A DNA stretch of 64,000 bases from Thiorhodovibrio frisius (GTDB lineage Bacteria; Pseudomonadota; Gammaproteobacteria; Chromatiales; Chromatiaceae): positions 4,396,501 to 4,460,500 of the forward strand of contig NZ_CP121471.1 in assembly GCF_033954835.1 (NCBI RefSeq). The letters are read 5' to 3'. Shown piece by piece: positions 1-9,778 of this stretch. How positions within the stretch are numbered: position 1 is the first letter of the stretch; each line of letters begins with the position of its first letter. The notes beneath the pieces are model-generated. The model was not told the origin of the DNA. It ran no database searches and saw nothing but the letters and a program-made list of their open reading frames with translations. Both the position numbers and the translations under genes were made by a program.

Positions 1-1571
1 AACGCGGACTCAGAAATGCCGCGCTGGAGGCCATCGACACCGTGCGCTGGCTGCCCGACTGGGGGCAGTCGCGCATTCAGGGCATGGTGGCCAACCGGCC
101 GGACTGGTGCATTTCCCGTCAGCGAACCTGGGGCGTCCCCATCACGCTGCTGATCCACAAGCACAGCGGCGAGCGCCACCCGCGCACCCCGGAACTGATC
201 GAAGAGGTTGCCCGGCGCATCGAACAAGGCGGCATCAATGCCTGGTTCGAGCTGCAAGTGAGCGACCTGCTGCCGGAAGCTGAAGCAGCCGACTACGTGA
301 AGGTGACGGACACCCTGGATGTCTGGTTCGACTCGGGCGTCACCCACGCCTGCGTGCTTGAGCAGCGCACGGGCTTAAGCGTCCCGGCCGATCTGTACCT
401 GGAGGGCTCCGACCAACATCGCGGCTGGTTCCAGTCCTCGTTGCTGACATCCGTCGCCATGCACGGGCCTGATGAGAGCAGGGCGCCCTACAAAACCGTG
501 CTGACCCATGGTTTCACCGTCGATCAGCAGGGACGCAAGATGTCGAAGTCCCTCGGCAATGTGGTCAGTCCCCAGCAGGTGGTCAAAACGCTCGGCGCCG
601 ACATCATCCGTCTGTGGGTAGCGGCGACCGACTATCGCGGCGAGATGAGTGTGTCGGAGGAAATCCTCAAGCGCACCGCCGATGCCTACCGGCGCATCCG
701 CAACACCGCGCGCTTTCTGCTGGCTAATCTCAACGGCTTCGACCCCGAACAGCATCTGGTTGCCCCGGGTGAAATGATCGCGCTCGACCGTTGGGCGGTG
801 GCCCGCGCGCATGAGTTGCAGCAGGAGATCCTCAGCGCCTACCAGGACTATCAATTTCACTTGATCTACCACCGCCTGCACAACTTCTGCGTGGTCGACA
901 TGGGCGGCTTTTATCTGGATGTCATCAAGGATCGCCAGTACACCACGCCGGCCGACAGCCTGGCCCGTCGCTCCTGCCAGAGCGCCATGTACCTGATCAT
1001 TGAGGCCATGAGTCGCTGGCTGGCACCCATCTTGAGCTTCACCGCCGATGAGATCTGGCAGCACATTCCCGGTCGCCAACCAGATCGGGAGCCCGGTGCT
1101 GAGCCGCCATCGAGCGTCTTCGCCGCCTCCTGGTTCGACGGCCTGTTCGCGCTCGATGCCAGCGACCCGCTCGATACTGCGGCCTGGAATCAGATACTCG
1201 AGTGCCGCGCCGCCGTTGGTAAAGCGCTGGAAGACGCGCGCAAATCCGCGCTGATCGGCGCCGCCCTGGATGCCGAGATCGCGCTTTATTGCAAACCCGA
1301 GTTGGCGGGGATTCTGAACCGCCTAGGCGAGGAGTTGCGCTTTATCTTCATCACATCAGGGGTCTCTGTGCACGGGCTTGAGCAGGCTCCGGCGGACGCG
1401 ACCGACGCCGCAGAGGGACTGAAAGTGCAGGTGCGCCCAAGCCCGCACCCAAAATGCGTGCGCTGCTGGCATCATCGCGCCGACCTGGGCACCCATACCG
1501 AGCATCCGCATCTGTGTGGGCGCTGTGTTGAGAACATCACCGGCGCCGGCGAGACCCGGCGCTTTGCCTAA
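1..1571 (+). CDS. ileS: Isoleucyl-tRNA synthetase, 5' truncated by window edge
   Basis: Class I aminoacyl-tRNA synthetase charging tRNA-Ile in the cytoplasm. The reading frame is already open at position 3, so the N-terminal half, including HIGH, lies outside the window. Visible landmarks are [12 protein letters not shown] near the start, [10 protein letters not shown] and [11 protein letters not shown] of the catalytic core, the KMSKS loop at 537-551 (RKMSKSLGN), the anticodon-binding helical region, and the C-terminal zinc finger (CVRCWHH then CGRC) that is typical of bacterial IleS. The C-terminus GETRRFA resembles the E. coli end. The stop codon overlaps the lspA start (TAATG), the classical ileS-lspA arrangement. 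Identification is essentially certain; only completeness is unknown. Confidence 0.97.
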   Translation, partial: RGLRNAALEAIDTVRWLPDWGQSRIQGMVANRPDWCISRQRTWGVPITLLIHKHSGERHPRTPELIEEVARRIEQGGINAWFELQVSDLLPEAEAADYVKVTDTLDVWFDSGVTHACVLEQRTGLSVPADLYLEGSDQHRGWFQSSLLTSVAMHGPDESRAPYKTVLTHGFTVDQQGRKMSKSLGNVVSPQQVVKTLGADIIRLWVAATDYRGEMSVSEEILKRTADAYRRIRNTARFLLANLNGFDPEQHLVAPGEMIALDRWAVARAHELQQEILSAYQDYQFHLIYHRLHNFCVVDMGGFYLDVIKDRQYTTPADSLARRSCQSAMYLIIEAMSRWLAPILSFTADEIWQHIPGRQPDREPGAEPPSSVFAASWFDGLFALDASDPLDTAAWNQILECRAAVGKALEDARKSALIGAALDAEIALYCKPELAGILNRLGEELRFIFITSGVSVHGLEQAPADATDAAEGLKVQVRPSPHPKCVRCWHHRADLGTHTEHPHLCGRCVENITGAGETRRFA

Positions 1572-2068
1572 TGAGTGACAACATGTCCGCATTCACCCCG
1601 AGCCGGGCGCACTGGTTATGGCTGTCGGTCACAGTCATCGCACTCGACCAGCTCAGCAAATGGCTGGCTGAGCGTCTACTGCCGCTGCACGAGCCGGTCG
1701 CGCTCATGCCGATGTTAAACCTCACCCTGATGCACAACGAGGGCGCAGCCTTCAGCCTGCTAGCCGATGCCGGTGGCTGGCAGCGCTGGCTGTTCGCGGG
1801 CTTTGCGCTGCTGGTCACCATCGGGCTGATCATCTGGCTGCTGCGCCTCGACGCCCGCGAGCGCCTGACTGCTGCGGCGCTAACGCTGCTAATTGGCGGT
1901 GCTATTGGCAACCTGATCGACCGGGTACGCACCGGCAGGGTGGTGGATTTCATCGATGTCTATTATGGTGACTGGCACTGGCCGGCGTTTAACCTTGCCG
2001 ATAGCGCCATCACCCTTGGCGTCGCACTGCTGCTGATCGAGACCCTGCGGGCGGGGAAAAACACTTGA
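1571..2068 (+). CDS. lspA: Lipoprotein signal peptidase II
   Basis: Membrane aspartic peptidase that cleaves signal peptides of prolipoproteins after Lgt has added diacylglycerol. The 165-residue length is normal. Four hydrophobic segments are visible (about 15-32, 72-92, 97-115, 140-160). The family motifs are present: LDQLSKW near residue 26, NEGAAFSLL, GNLIDR at 113-118, VVDFID with catalytic D126 and NLADS with catalytic D144. The start ATG overlaps the ileS stop by one base, so translation is coupled. Its substrates in this window would include the lipobox-containing proteins at 24381 and 31817. Confidence 0.96.
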   Translation: MSDNMSAFTPSRAHWLWLSVTVIALDQLSKWLAERLLPLHEPVALMPMLNLTLMHNEGAAFSLLADAGGWQRWLFAGFALLVTIGLIIWLLRLDARERLTAAALTLLIGGAIGNLIDRVRTGRVVDFIDVYYGDWHWPAFNLADSAITLGVALLLIETLRAGKNT

Positions 2069-2265
2069 AGCCGGAAGCGACAAAATCGGCGCAAACAGCT
2101 TCGACCGCGACCATCCTTGCAACCATGCTCCCCCGGCATCTGAACTCGGCCCACATCTAACCGGCATTGGCGGCTAAAGCACCTCCCATCTGGGAAGCGA
2201 ACGGCTGGTCGCGGCTCGGCCCGATGTGATTCCGGATCATCACTGAAAAGCTCAGGTTCATCGTA

Positions 2266-3171
2266 ATGAAAATTGCCATTCTCTCCCGCAACGCCAGCCT
2301 CTATTCGACCCGACGCATCCTAGAGGCCGCCCGCGAGCGCGGTCACGAGGCCCGGGTCGTCGACGTGCTGCGCTGCTACATGAATATCACCTCCCATGCC
2401 CCGTCCATCCACTACAAGGGCGAGTCCCTGACGGGTTTCGATGCGGTCATTCCGCGCATCGGCGCCTCGGTGACCTTCTACGGCACCGCCGTGCTGCGAC
2501 AGTTTGAGATGATGAATGTCTATCCGCTGAACGAATCCGTCGCTATCACGCGCTCGCGCGACAAACTGCGCTCGCTTCAGTTGCTGTCGCGCAAGGGGAT
2601 CGGGCTGCCGGTCACCGGCTTTGCGCATGCACCTGACGATGTTCAGGATCTGATCAAAATGGTCGGCGGCGCACCGCTGGTCATCAAACTGCTGGAAGGC
2701 ACCCAGGGCATCGGTGTGGTACTGGCCGAAACCGCGCAGGCTGCCGAAAGCGTGATCGAAGCCTTCATGGGACTGCAGGTCAATATTCTGGTGCAGGAAT
2801 ACATCAAGGAATCGCGCGGAACTGACATCCGCTGCTTCGTGATCGGCGACAAGGTGGTCGCGGCCATGAAACGCCAGGGCAAGGAGGGCGAGTTCCGCTC
2901 CAATCTGCACCGCGGTGGCACCGCAAACCTTATCCGCATCACGCCGGAGGAACGCTCGACTGCGGTACGCGCCGCGCGCGTCCTGGGGCTGAATGTTGCC
3001 GGGGTGGATATCCTGCGCTCCAATCACGGCCCACTGGTTATGGAAGTCAACTCCTCACCTGGACTCGAAGGCATTGAGGCGGCCACCACCAAAGACATTG
3101 CCGGCATGATCATCGACTTTCTGGTCAAGGACGCCATTGCCGGCAAGACGCGCACCCGCGGCAAGGGCTAA
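2266..3171 (+). CDS. rimK: RimK-type ATP-grasp ligase (S6 glutamate ligase)
   Basis: ATP-grasp ligase of the RimK family, which in E. coli adds glutamate residues to the C-terminus of ribosomal protein S6. The protein is 301 residues, the usual family length, and begins [12 protein letters not shown]-grasp hallmarks are the [11 protein letters not shown] loop, the VQEYIKE nucleotide-contact strand, DIRCFVIG and the Mg-binding end [14 protein letters not shown]. About 200 bp separate it from lspA. The gene directly downstream is a zinc hydrolase of the AstE/aspartoacylase superfamily and a RimB-like protease sits at 19430; both families are commonly linked to rimK, which supports a glutamylation role rather than another ATP-grasp ligation. 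Confidence 0.92.
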   Translation: MKIAILSRNASLYSTRRILEAARERGHEARVVDVLRCYMNITSHAPSIHYKGESLTGFDAVIPRIGASVTFYGTAVLRQFEMMNVYPLNESVAITRSRDKLRSLQLLSRKGIGLPVTGFAHAPDDVQDLIKMVGGAPLVIKLLEGTQGIGVVLAETAQAAESVIEAFMGLQVNILVQEYIKESRGTDIRCFVIGDKVVAAMKRQGKEGEFRSNLHRGGTANLIRITPEERSTAVRAARVLGLNVAGVDILRSNHGPLVMEVNSSPGLEGIEAATTKDIAGMIIDFLVKDAIAGKTRTRGKG

Positions 3172-3239
3172 GCCATATCCCAAGCACATTCGCTTAAGCC
3201 CCCTGCCCCACCCGCCATCCAGAGAGCTGCTCAAGGCCT

Positions 3240-4271
3240 TTGAATCAAACCCCACTCCAGATCGCCGAGCAGCAGATTCTCCCCGGCCGCCGCACCCGGG
3301 TCGACATCCCGCTGCCGAGTCTGTTCACCCAGAACCGGGTGGTTCTGCCGGTACATGTCATCCATGGCCGGCTGGCCGGGCCACGTTTGTTTGTCACCGC
3401 CGCCATCCATGGCGATGAGATCAACGGGCTTGAGATCATCCGCCGCCTGCTTGCGACCTCTATCCTGCGCCATCTGCGCGGCACCCTGCTGGCGGTGCCC
3501 GTGGTCAATGCCTATGGCTTTGTGCGGCTATCGCGCTATTTACCTGACCGGCGCGATCTTAACCGCAGCTTTCCAGGCTCCGAAAGCGGCTCGCTGGCCG
3601 CACGCCTGGCCGCCACCCTGATGCAGGAGGTGGTGCGCGACAGCGATCTTGGCATTGATTTGCACACGGGAGCTGCGCATCGGGAGAATCTGCCGCAGAT
3701 TCGCGCTGCGCTCGACGACTTTGGCATGCTCGAGCTGGCCAGCGCCTTTGGCGCGCCGGTGATGATCAATGCCGAGGTGCGCGATGGCTCGTTGCGCGCC
3801 GAATCGGCCGCGCTCGGCGTGCCGGTGATGGTCTACGAAGGCGGCGAGGCGCTGCGCTTTAACGAACTGGCCATCCGTGCCGGCCTGCGCGGCATTCTGG
3901 CGGTGATGCGATATCTCGGCATGCTGCGCGGGCGCCGGTCCGCAACGCCAACACCGGCCATCGCCCGCTCCACCCAGTGGGCGCGCGCCGGGCAGAGCGG
4001 CGTGCTACGGCAGATCAAGCCGCTCGGGTCACGGGTGGTCAAGGGCGCTCATCTGGCGACCATTGCTGATCCCTTTGGCGACTTCGACACACCGGTGCCA
4101 GCACCCACCGGCGGGATTATCATCGGACGCACCAATCTGCCGCTGGTCACCGAGGGGGAGGCGCTGTTTCATATCGCGCGCTTTGAGCAGACTGCTGCGG
4201 CAGCCGAGTCTGTTGAGCAATTGCAAAGTCTGCTTGACCCGCCCGATGATCTCTTTGTGGATTCCAACTGA
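3240..4271 (+). CDS. Succinylglutamate desuccinylase/aspartoacylase-family zinc hydrolase
   Basis: Zinc carboxypeptidase-like deacylase of the M14 / AstE-AspA superfamily. Zinc ligands are visible in the AAIHGDEING motif (His and Glu) and in the LHTGA motif (second His); the substrate-binding NAYGFVRLSRYLPDRRDLNRS region is typical. The C-terminal 100 residues form a small beta-rich domain. The start is the TTG at 3240, 68 bp after rimK; no in-frame ATG lies near it. Its place directly behind rimK suggests that it acts on an acylated or glutamylated substrate, but the true substrate cannot be read from sequence and it should not be named astE. Confidence 0.85.
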   Translation: MNQTPLQIAEQQILPGRRTRVDIPLPSLFTQNRVVLPVHVIHGRLAGPRLFVTAAIHGDEINGLEIIRRLLATSILRHLRGTLLAVPVVNAYGFVRLSRYLPDRRDLNRSFPGSESGSLAARLAATLMQEVVRDSDLGIDLHTGAAHRENLPQIRAALDDFGMLELASAFGAPVMINAEVRDGSLRAESAALGVPVMVYEGGEALRFNELAIRAGLRGILAVMRYLGMLRGRRSATPTPAIARSTQWARAGQSGVLRQIKPLGSRVVKGAHLATIADPFGDFDTPVPAPTGGIIIGRTNLPLVTEGEALFHIARFEQTAAAAESVEQLQSLLDPPDDLFVDSN

Positions 4272-4298
4272 CAGAAACCAAGCGCTCGGATTTGATCC

Positions 4299-4317
4299 TG
4301 TCTGCATTTTGCAGACA
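4299..4317. terminator. Short hairpin between convergent genes
   Basis: A perfect 8-bp stem (TGTCTGCA / TGCAGACA) with a 3-base loop sits in the 108-bp gap between the hydrolase (+) and the histidine kinase (-). There is no strong T-tract on either side, so it is at best a weak terminator. Confidence 0.4.
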
Positions 4318-4379
4318 ACACTGAAAATACCAAGTAACAGAAGAAGCGCAAACCGCTTCCAGCAACCTCAGGATAGGTT

Positions 4380-7202
4380 TCAGGCAATCTCGCGCAAACA
4401 GTCGAGCAGCGCTTCACTCACATCAGCCTTGCTCAGAGCGTATTCTGCTCCAGCATCGAGCATCTCTTCGACCCAGCTCTGATCTTCTTGCACCGACAGA
4501 CCAATCACCCGCACCTGACTCCAGCGCGCGCGTATCACCCGCGTTGCCTCAGCGCCGTTTAGCTCAGGCATGGAAACATCCATCACTACCACGTCAGGCT
4601 GCTTGCGGTTCACCATCTCAATCGCCTCGAAGCCATCGGATGCCTCACCCACCACGCGCATGTCCGGTTCATCGTTGATCAGACTCGCCAGTGCCTGGCG
4701 CACCATCACATGATCATCCACCAGCACGATCCGAATGGTTCGCCTGCGCTCCAACACCGGCTGCTGCCCGTGCGTGCCGGCGCCGCTAACGACGAACTGG
4801 TTGCCAGCGGTTTTGTTCTTGCTGCCCTCGCTAAGAGGCACCCTGAGAACGATGCTGGTGCCGGCCACGCCCTCCCCACTATGAACAGCCAAGGTCCCGC
4901 CAAGCAGGGTGATGCGCTCGCGAATGGCCACCAGACCCAACCCCATGTTCTGATCGGTCGCGCCGCTATCCGGCGTGAACCCGCGCCCCGAGTCCTCGAC
5001 CCGTACCAGCACCTGCTCATTGTGCTCAACATCCAATACCAAAAGTGCGTCACGAGTCTCTGCGTGCTTGACGACGTTTAGCAGGAGCTCCCTGACCGAC
5101 TCAAACAGCAGAATGCGCAACTCCTCGCGCTCAAACCAGACGTCATGCTCGACTTGCATGCAAACCTCTAGTCCGTGCCGCTCACCAAACCCCTGTGCCA
5201 GCCAAGCCAAGGCGTTGCCAAAACTGCCCTGGTGCAACAACGGGGGGTTGAGGTCGGCATTGAGCGTGCGGCCAGTGGCAATCGCTTGATCGATCAGGGC
5301 CTTCGCCTGAGCCAGGCCATCTTCTCCAGCCACGCGCGGGTTGCTGGCAAGCTTGGCGAGTTGGAACTTGACTGCGACCATGTCCTGTTGCAAGTGGTCG
5401 TGCAACAGCCGACTGATGCGTAACCGCTCCTGCTGCTCAGACAGAGTCAGCTGCAAAGTCAGACGGGCGAGCTGCTCGGCGCGTGCCCGAAGCTGATCGC
5501 GCGATTTGCGCACTTGCGCCTCGGCACGGCGACGCGCGTTGATGTCCTGCATCGCCCCCACCAGGCCCAGCACCTCGCCAGTGCTGCTGTGATGGGGCGC
5601 CGCCGAGACTTGCATCCAGCGCCACGCGCCATCGCCCCGGCGTACCCGACAGGCCATCTCAAAAGCGCACGGAGGCTGTGCCGACTCCGCAAGCCGTTGC
5701 TGAAAAGCCGGCAGATCTTCACGGTGAAGTAGCTGTGGCCACAGGTCTCGAAGCTGTTCGGATGCCTGGCTACCCAAGCCGAAAAACTGCCGGAAGACGC
5801 CATTGACAAACTCCAGTCGACCCTGCTGATCTGCCACCCACAGGATCAAGGGGACGCCATCGGCCATAATACGAAATCGCCGCTCGCTCTCGCGCATAGC
5901 CACCAGCGCGCGCTGGGCTGCCTCGGCAGCAATACGCATGCTAATGTCCTCAAGCACGACCACCACACCCTGGTCGCTTCCCGGCAGCGGCGCGGCCGTG
6001 GCATTGAGCCATAGCACACTGCCATCGGAACGCGGACAACCGACAACTTCGTCCGTTACCACCCGTCGCTCGCGAAACGCGCGCACGGTTGCCGAGTGCT
6101 CAATGGGAAAAGGCTGTTGGTTCGCGTCGACGAGTCGCCAATAGCTCTCTTCGATATGACGCCCCTGGTAGCGACCGAAAGCACTATCGAGCAAGCGATG
6201 CGCAACCGGATTGGCCTCGGTGATGAAACCTGCGGCATCGACGACCAGAATGCCCAGGGGAAAATGCTCGAACAGAATTCGGAATTTGCCGAGAGCAAGC
6301 CCGGTCTGATCGCGCGCGCGCCGGAGCGCCGAATTGTCCCGCCCGATGACAGCCGCGCCAATCACCCGGCCCGCGTTTTCTCGACAGGGTCGGTACGTGA
6401 CCGACATAAAAGACTGCGCACCGGGCTGCAGCTCGAACCAGGCATCGTAGGAGACGATTTCTCCGTCAAAGCAGCGGTCCAACTGAGGTTTAACCCGCGC
6501 ACTGAAAACACCCTCGCCAAGCATATCCGCGACATGGTGCCCCACAATCATGCTGCGGGGCTTGCCGAAAACTCTCTCGTAGACGGCATTCACATAGCGG
6601 TAAATATAATCCGTATCAACAAAGGACACGGGGTCACCGACGGCGGCTAGAATAGACTCGACCTGACGCAGCTCTTGCTCGACCCGCCTGCGGGCACTGA
6701 TATCGCGCCCCACCCCGATGATGGCGGCATCGGCCCCGTCTCCGGCGGGTAAGCGGGTATAAGACCAGCCAAACCAGCACCAGCCAGCCCGGGTGGACAA
6801 GCGCTGCTCGGAGTAAAGACGCGAGCGCACGCCCAGGGTATCGAGCGTCACATTTTCTTCACACTCAGCATCGCCATCGAGCCATTGCAGTACCTCGATG
6901 ATTTCGCCGTGCTCTTGCGGATGCACAAAGTCGAGCATATTGCGCCCAAGCAGCGCTGGCGTTTCCACCCCAAGCAGTTTATACAAAGAGGGCGTAGCGA
7001 AGCGCAGAACACCTTCGCCATCGAGCACGATGACGGACTCCGCGAAATGATCAGGCAACCGGCACGACCACCGAGCCGCATTCACCGGCTCCGAGGCAGA
7101 CACAGGATTGCGTTGGAGCCAGCGCGCACGCAGCCAGAGCAGGCTGACCGGCAGGGCACCGAGCAGCACACCAGTCAGCAGGAATGCCAAGGGAGACAGC
7201 AT
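4380..7202 (-). CDS. Multi-PAS hybrid sensor histidine kinase (NarX/HisKA_3 type) with C-terminal receiver
   Basis: A 940-residue signalling protein. One N-terminal hydrophobic segment (about 5-25) is followed by four PAS domains (about 52-170, 178-295, 303-425 and 437-560), a short coiled coil, a HisKA_3 dimerisation domain with phospho-acceptor H601 in LLHDHLQQD, a HATPase_c domain (N box NVVKHA 709-714, G1 DSGRGF 737-742, G2 MGLGL 753-757) and a receiver domain from about 822 to the end (acidic pair D829/D830, phosphorylation site D875 in VVVMDVSMPELNG). NarX-family kinases normally signal to a separate NarL-type regulator with an HTH domain; here the receiver is fused and no DNA-binding output follows. 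It lies 85 bp behind bchJ on the same strand, so it may be co-transcribed with the photosynthesis genes. The signal sensed is unknown; redox, oxygen or light is only inference. Confidence 0.92.
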   Translation of the reverse strand: MLSPLAFLLTGVLLGALPVSLLWLRARWLQRNPVSASEPVNAARWSCRLPDHFAESVIVLDGEGVLRFATPSLYKLLGVETPALLGRNMLDFVHPQEHGEIIEVLQWLDGDAECEENVTLDTLGVRSRLYSEQRLSTRAGWCWFGWSYTRLPAGDGADAAIIGVGRDISARRRVEQELRQVESILAAVGDPVSFVDTDYIYRYVNAVYERVFGKPRSMIVGHHVADMLGEGVFSARVKPQLDRCFDGEIVSYDAWFELQPGAQSFMSVTYRPCRENAGRVIGAAVIGRDNSALRRARDQTGLALGKFRILFEHFPLGILVVDAAGFITEANPVAHRLLDSAFGRYQGRHIEESYWRLVDANQQPFPIEHSATVRAFRERRVVTDEVVGCPRSDGSVLWLNATAAPLPGSDQGVVVVLEDISMRIAAEAAQRALVAMRESERRFRIMADGVPLILWVADQQGRLEFVNGVFRQFFGLGSQASEQLRDLWPQLLHREDLPAFQQRLAESAQPPCAFEMACRVRRGDGAWRWMQVSAAPHHSSTGEVLGLVGAMQDINARRRAEAQVRKSRDQLRARAEQLARLTLQLTLSEQQERLRISRLLHDHLQQDMVAVKFQLAKLASNPRVAGEDGLAQAKALIDQAIATGRTLNADLNPPLLHQGSFGNALAWLAQGFGERHGLEVCMQVEHDVWFEREELRILLFESVRELLLNVVKHAETRDALLVLDVEHNEQVLVRVEDSGRGFTPDSGATDQNMGLGLVAIRERITLLGGTLAVHSGEGVAGTSIVLRVPLSEGSKNKTAGNQFVVSGAGTHGQQPVLERRRTIRIVLVDDHVMVRQALASLINDEPDMRVVGEASDGFEAIEMVNRKQPDVVVMDVSMPELNGAEATRVIRARWSQVRVIGLSVQEDQSWVEEMLDAGAEYALSKADVSEALLDCLREIA

Positions 7203-7287
7203 GCGAGTCGAGGCTGGGCAGGAAACTCAGCCAGGTTGGGGCGAGGTTGGAACGCGACTCGGCACCGCCTGGTTGGAAAGAGAAAAA

Positions 7288-7914
7288 TCAGCGCCGCCAG
7301 TCGATCTCGAACTGACAGGCCGGGGCACCAAGTGCCTGGCACTGCGTTTCGCGCACTCGCGCTCGCGGGCTGACCAGGATTTGGCACAAACGCTCGAAGG
7401 CACCAGCATAGAAGTCGCAGACTGGAAGGCTGGCCGTCGCACCACGACAGATTGGACATTGGGCAATGGACACCCGCACCGGGCGTCCCATTTCAAACCC
7501 ATAGTGACCGCTGCCGACAAAGGTCCAGGCGTTATTGGCGACGGCTTTCAGCAGCATGCGACATGCCGGGCCGGGTGGCAGCCATTTCAGCACCCGCTGA
7601 GCAGGCTTCGGGATTCGATGCGCCAGCAGGTAATCGCCGGTACGCAGGCCAGCATCGCGCGAGACAGCGCCCGCAGCCTCGATCGAGAGTTCCGCGCGCA
7701 ATGCCTGTTGAAGCGCAATCACCTCAGCCTCAGGGACCATCTCCGAAGGCAGATTCTGCCGGTAATGGGATAAGCCGGCAGTGGCGAAAACCCGGTCAGC
7801 AGTCTCGGCGCTCTCAAGCGCAAGCAAAGCCTCACCAACACGAATGATGGCATTGGGGCCAATGCGCGCTGGCTGGGCACCCGGCTGCGGAGCCTGCCCG
7901 CCCGAGACTGTCAA
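7288..7914 (-). CDS. bchJ: BchJ, V4R-domain bacteriochlorophyll biosynthesis protein
   Basis: Small V4R (4-vinyl reductase) domain protein of bacteriochlorophyll synthesis. BchJ was first described as the 8-vinyl reductase; it is now regarded as an accessory factor, possibly a porphyrin carrier. The conserved C-terminal region includes FVGSGHYGFEMG, the CPICRG motif and CQALGAPACQFEI, matching the V4R Cys pattern. I place the start at the TTG at 7914, whose TTGA overlaps the hemN stop, with GAGG a few bases upstream; this gives 208 residues, close to other BchJ proteins. An upstream in-frame start at 7977 would lie wholly within hemN and is less likely. Translation is probably coupled to hemN. 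Confidence 0.85.
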   Translation of the reverse strand: MTVSGGQAPQPGAQPARIGPNAIIRVGEALLALESAETADRVFATAGLSHYRQNLPSEMVPEAEVIALQQALRAELSIEAAGAVSRDAGLRTGDYLLAHRIPKPAQRVLKWLPPGPACRMLLKAVANNAWTFVGSGHYGFEMGRPVRVSIAQCPICRGATASLPVCDFYAGAFERLCQILVSPRARVRETQCQALGAPACQFEIDWRR

Positions 7915-9269
7915 AGGGACCTCGAGAAATGCCAGCGGGCGCGATCCCAGGCGAAGTAGGCCTCGTGCTCGGTGCACAAATGCCGCAGCAAATAGCGTCC
8001 TGTCGGGGTAATGCGCAGCTTATCGCCCTCGACATCGACCAAGCCATCGCGGGCATAGGCCGCCAGGCGATGGTATTCCTCGTCCAAGCAGCCTTCGGCC
8101 AGTTCCAGTGGCAGTTCAAGATTACAGATGAGATAGCCGATAGCCTCGCGGCGACGGCGGTCGGTCGAATTGAGTAAATGCCCGCGGGCAATGGGAAATT
8201 CCCCGCGTTCGATCGTGGCTTCCCAAGCCGAGAGGTTGGGCTCGTTCTGCACGCAATGACCATGCACGTCGCCAGCCGCGCCTGTGCCCAGCCCGATGGT
8301 ATGGTCCGCCCGCATCGTGGTGTAGCCGATACAGTTGCGCCCCAGCCGCCCTTCATCCTGAGCAATGGCCAGTTCATCGGTATCGAGCACAAAGGTATCC
8401 AGCCCGACCCACACATAGCCGGACCCCAGAAAGGACTTGACCGCCTGCTCGAACAACCCCTGCCGACCCATGTCATCCGGTAGTCGGTGGATATCAATGG
8501 CATGCTGATGCATGGCAAGGCTGGTCCCGCGCGAGTAGCCGAAGCAGGCCACCCGATCAGGCGCCATCTCGATCACGGCATCAAGCGTAGCCTGAAAGCT
8601 GTCCGGGGTTTGCTCGGGTAAGCCGTAGATCAGATCGAAACCGATGGAGTCGAACCCGACCTCGCGCGCCATCCAGTAGACATCGCGTACCAGGTCGATG
8701 GACTGAATGCGCCCGATTGAGCGTTGCACCCGAGGTTCCAGATCCTGCACGCCAAAGGTGACGCGTCTGAAGCCCAGCGCATACAGCAGCTCGAGCTGAC
8801 CAGCGGAGGTGCGGCGCGGATCGCACTCAATCGAGGCGTCGGTTTCCGGCAGGATGCGGAAACGGTCGTTGACTAGCTCTACCAGGCGAGTGAGTTGCGC
8901 GTCGTTTAGGTAATTGGGCGTGCCGCCGGCAACATGGAGTTGTAAAACATCGCGTCCAGCGCCGATGGCGTCCCCGACCATCTCCACCTCACGTTCGAGC
9001 GCATCAAGGTAGCCATCGATGCGCTGGCTATTGTGCGTCACCGTGGTATTACAGCCGCAGTAAAGGCAGCGCCCCGGACAGAAGGGAATATGCAGATACA
9101 GGGCAAGGGTGTCATCGGGATTCCGGCCCACGTCCCTGAGCGCCTGTCGATAATCCGCCCCGGTGAACCCCTCCGACCAAGCATCTGCCGCCGGTGGATC
9201 AGGACGGTCGAAACAGCTAAATCGGGTCAGTAACTCCGGCGAGATATCGACGGACACCATGTTAGTCAT
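7911..9269 (-). CDS. hemN: Oxygen-independent coproporphyrinogen III oxidase (HemN-type radical SAM)
   Basis: Radical SAM enzyme decarboxylating coproporphyrinogen III to protoporphyrinogen IX without oxygen, feeding haem and bacteriochlorophyll synthesis. The 452-residue length matches E. coli HemN (457). The 4Fe-4S motif C64-x3-C68-x2-C71-x-C73 (PFCPGRCLYCGC) is intact, followed by HVAGGTPNYLN, GVQDLEP, FDLIYGLPEQTP and the HemN-specific C-terminal domain ending WHFSRSL. A GAGG Shine-Dalgarno lies upstream of the ATG at 9269. It is separated from puhE by about 500 bp but shares its strand and overlaps bchJ. Its presence inside the photosynthesis block suits an anaerobic phototroph. Close HemN/HemZ/HemW alternatives are less likely given the length and the CxC extension of the motif. 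Confidence 0.9.
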   Translation of the reverse strand: MTNMVSVDISPELLTRFSCFDRPDPPAADAWSEGFTGADYRQALRDVGRNPDDTLALYLHIPFCPGRCLYCGCNTTVTHNSQRIDGYLDALEREVEMVGDAIGAGRDVLQLHVAGGTPNYLNDAQLTRLVELVNDRFRILPETDASIECDPRRTSAGQLELLYALGFRRVTFGVQDLEPRVQRSIGRIQSIDLVRDVYWMAREVGFDSIGFDLIYGLPEQTPDSFQATLDAVIEMAPDRVACFGYSRGTSLAMHQHAIDIHRLPDDMGRQGLFEQAVKSFLGSGYVWVGLDTFVLDTDELAIAQDEGRLGRNCIGYTTMRADHTIGLGTGAAGDVHGHCVQNEPNLSAWEATIERGEFPIARGHLLNSTDRRRREAIGYLICNLELPLELAEGCLDEEYHRLAAYARDGLVDVEGDKLRITPTGRYLLRHLCTEHEAYFAWDRARWHFSRSL

Positions 9270-9778
9270 CAGACGGCAACCTCAGCGTGGCTGGGCGGTA
9301 AACAAGCGCGCAGTCCCGAACAACCTTATCTGGCCAGGCCAGTTGATCGAGAAAGACATGATCGGGAACAAAGCCGCGCACAGAGGGCGCGGGCCTTTGA
9401 TGGCCTGAGCGATTCGGCCGCAGACGGACAACAGGGGGAAAGACAGATTGAACGGATCGCAATCTGTTGGGTCGCGATTCGCCGGGCTGGAATTCCGGGT
9501 CGCCTCGATCAGTTGCCGAGTGGTCCAAAACGTGAACCGGCAAGATACGCATACAGCGTCCTCCGGGGATTCTCCAAAGGCAGCAGGGCCGCACAGAATA
9601 AGTCAACCGCCGACTCAATACCTTGACTCAACTCAAAGGCATCGCACTTAGCAAAGCTTAAACCCCTTTCCGGCGTTTTGCCAAATTCCCGGACTAGCGG
9701 CACTGCAAATGAGCAAGAAACTGGAGCCAAACACGCTACGCGATAGAATGAGCTTGAACAAGCACGCGCAAGTGCTCG
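9270..9778 (-). other. Non-coding gap inside the photosynthesis block
   Basis: About 510 bp between puhE and hemN hold no convincing gene. Short open frames on both strands show no recognisable domain. I saw no TGT-N12-ACA (PpsR/CrtJ-type) or TTGAT-N4-ATCAA (FNR-type) site. In related clusters this is a position where other tetrapyrrole genes such as acsF can sit, so it may be a scar of gene loss; no remnant could be identified. Confidence 0.5.

Noticed and set aside
9262-9618. 118-codon open frame between hemN and puhE
   Set aside because: No domain, overlaps the hemN start, and has no ribosome-binding site; treated as non-coding.
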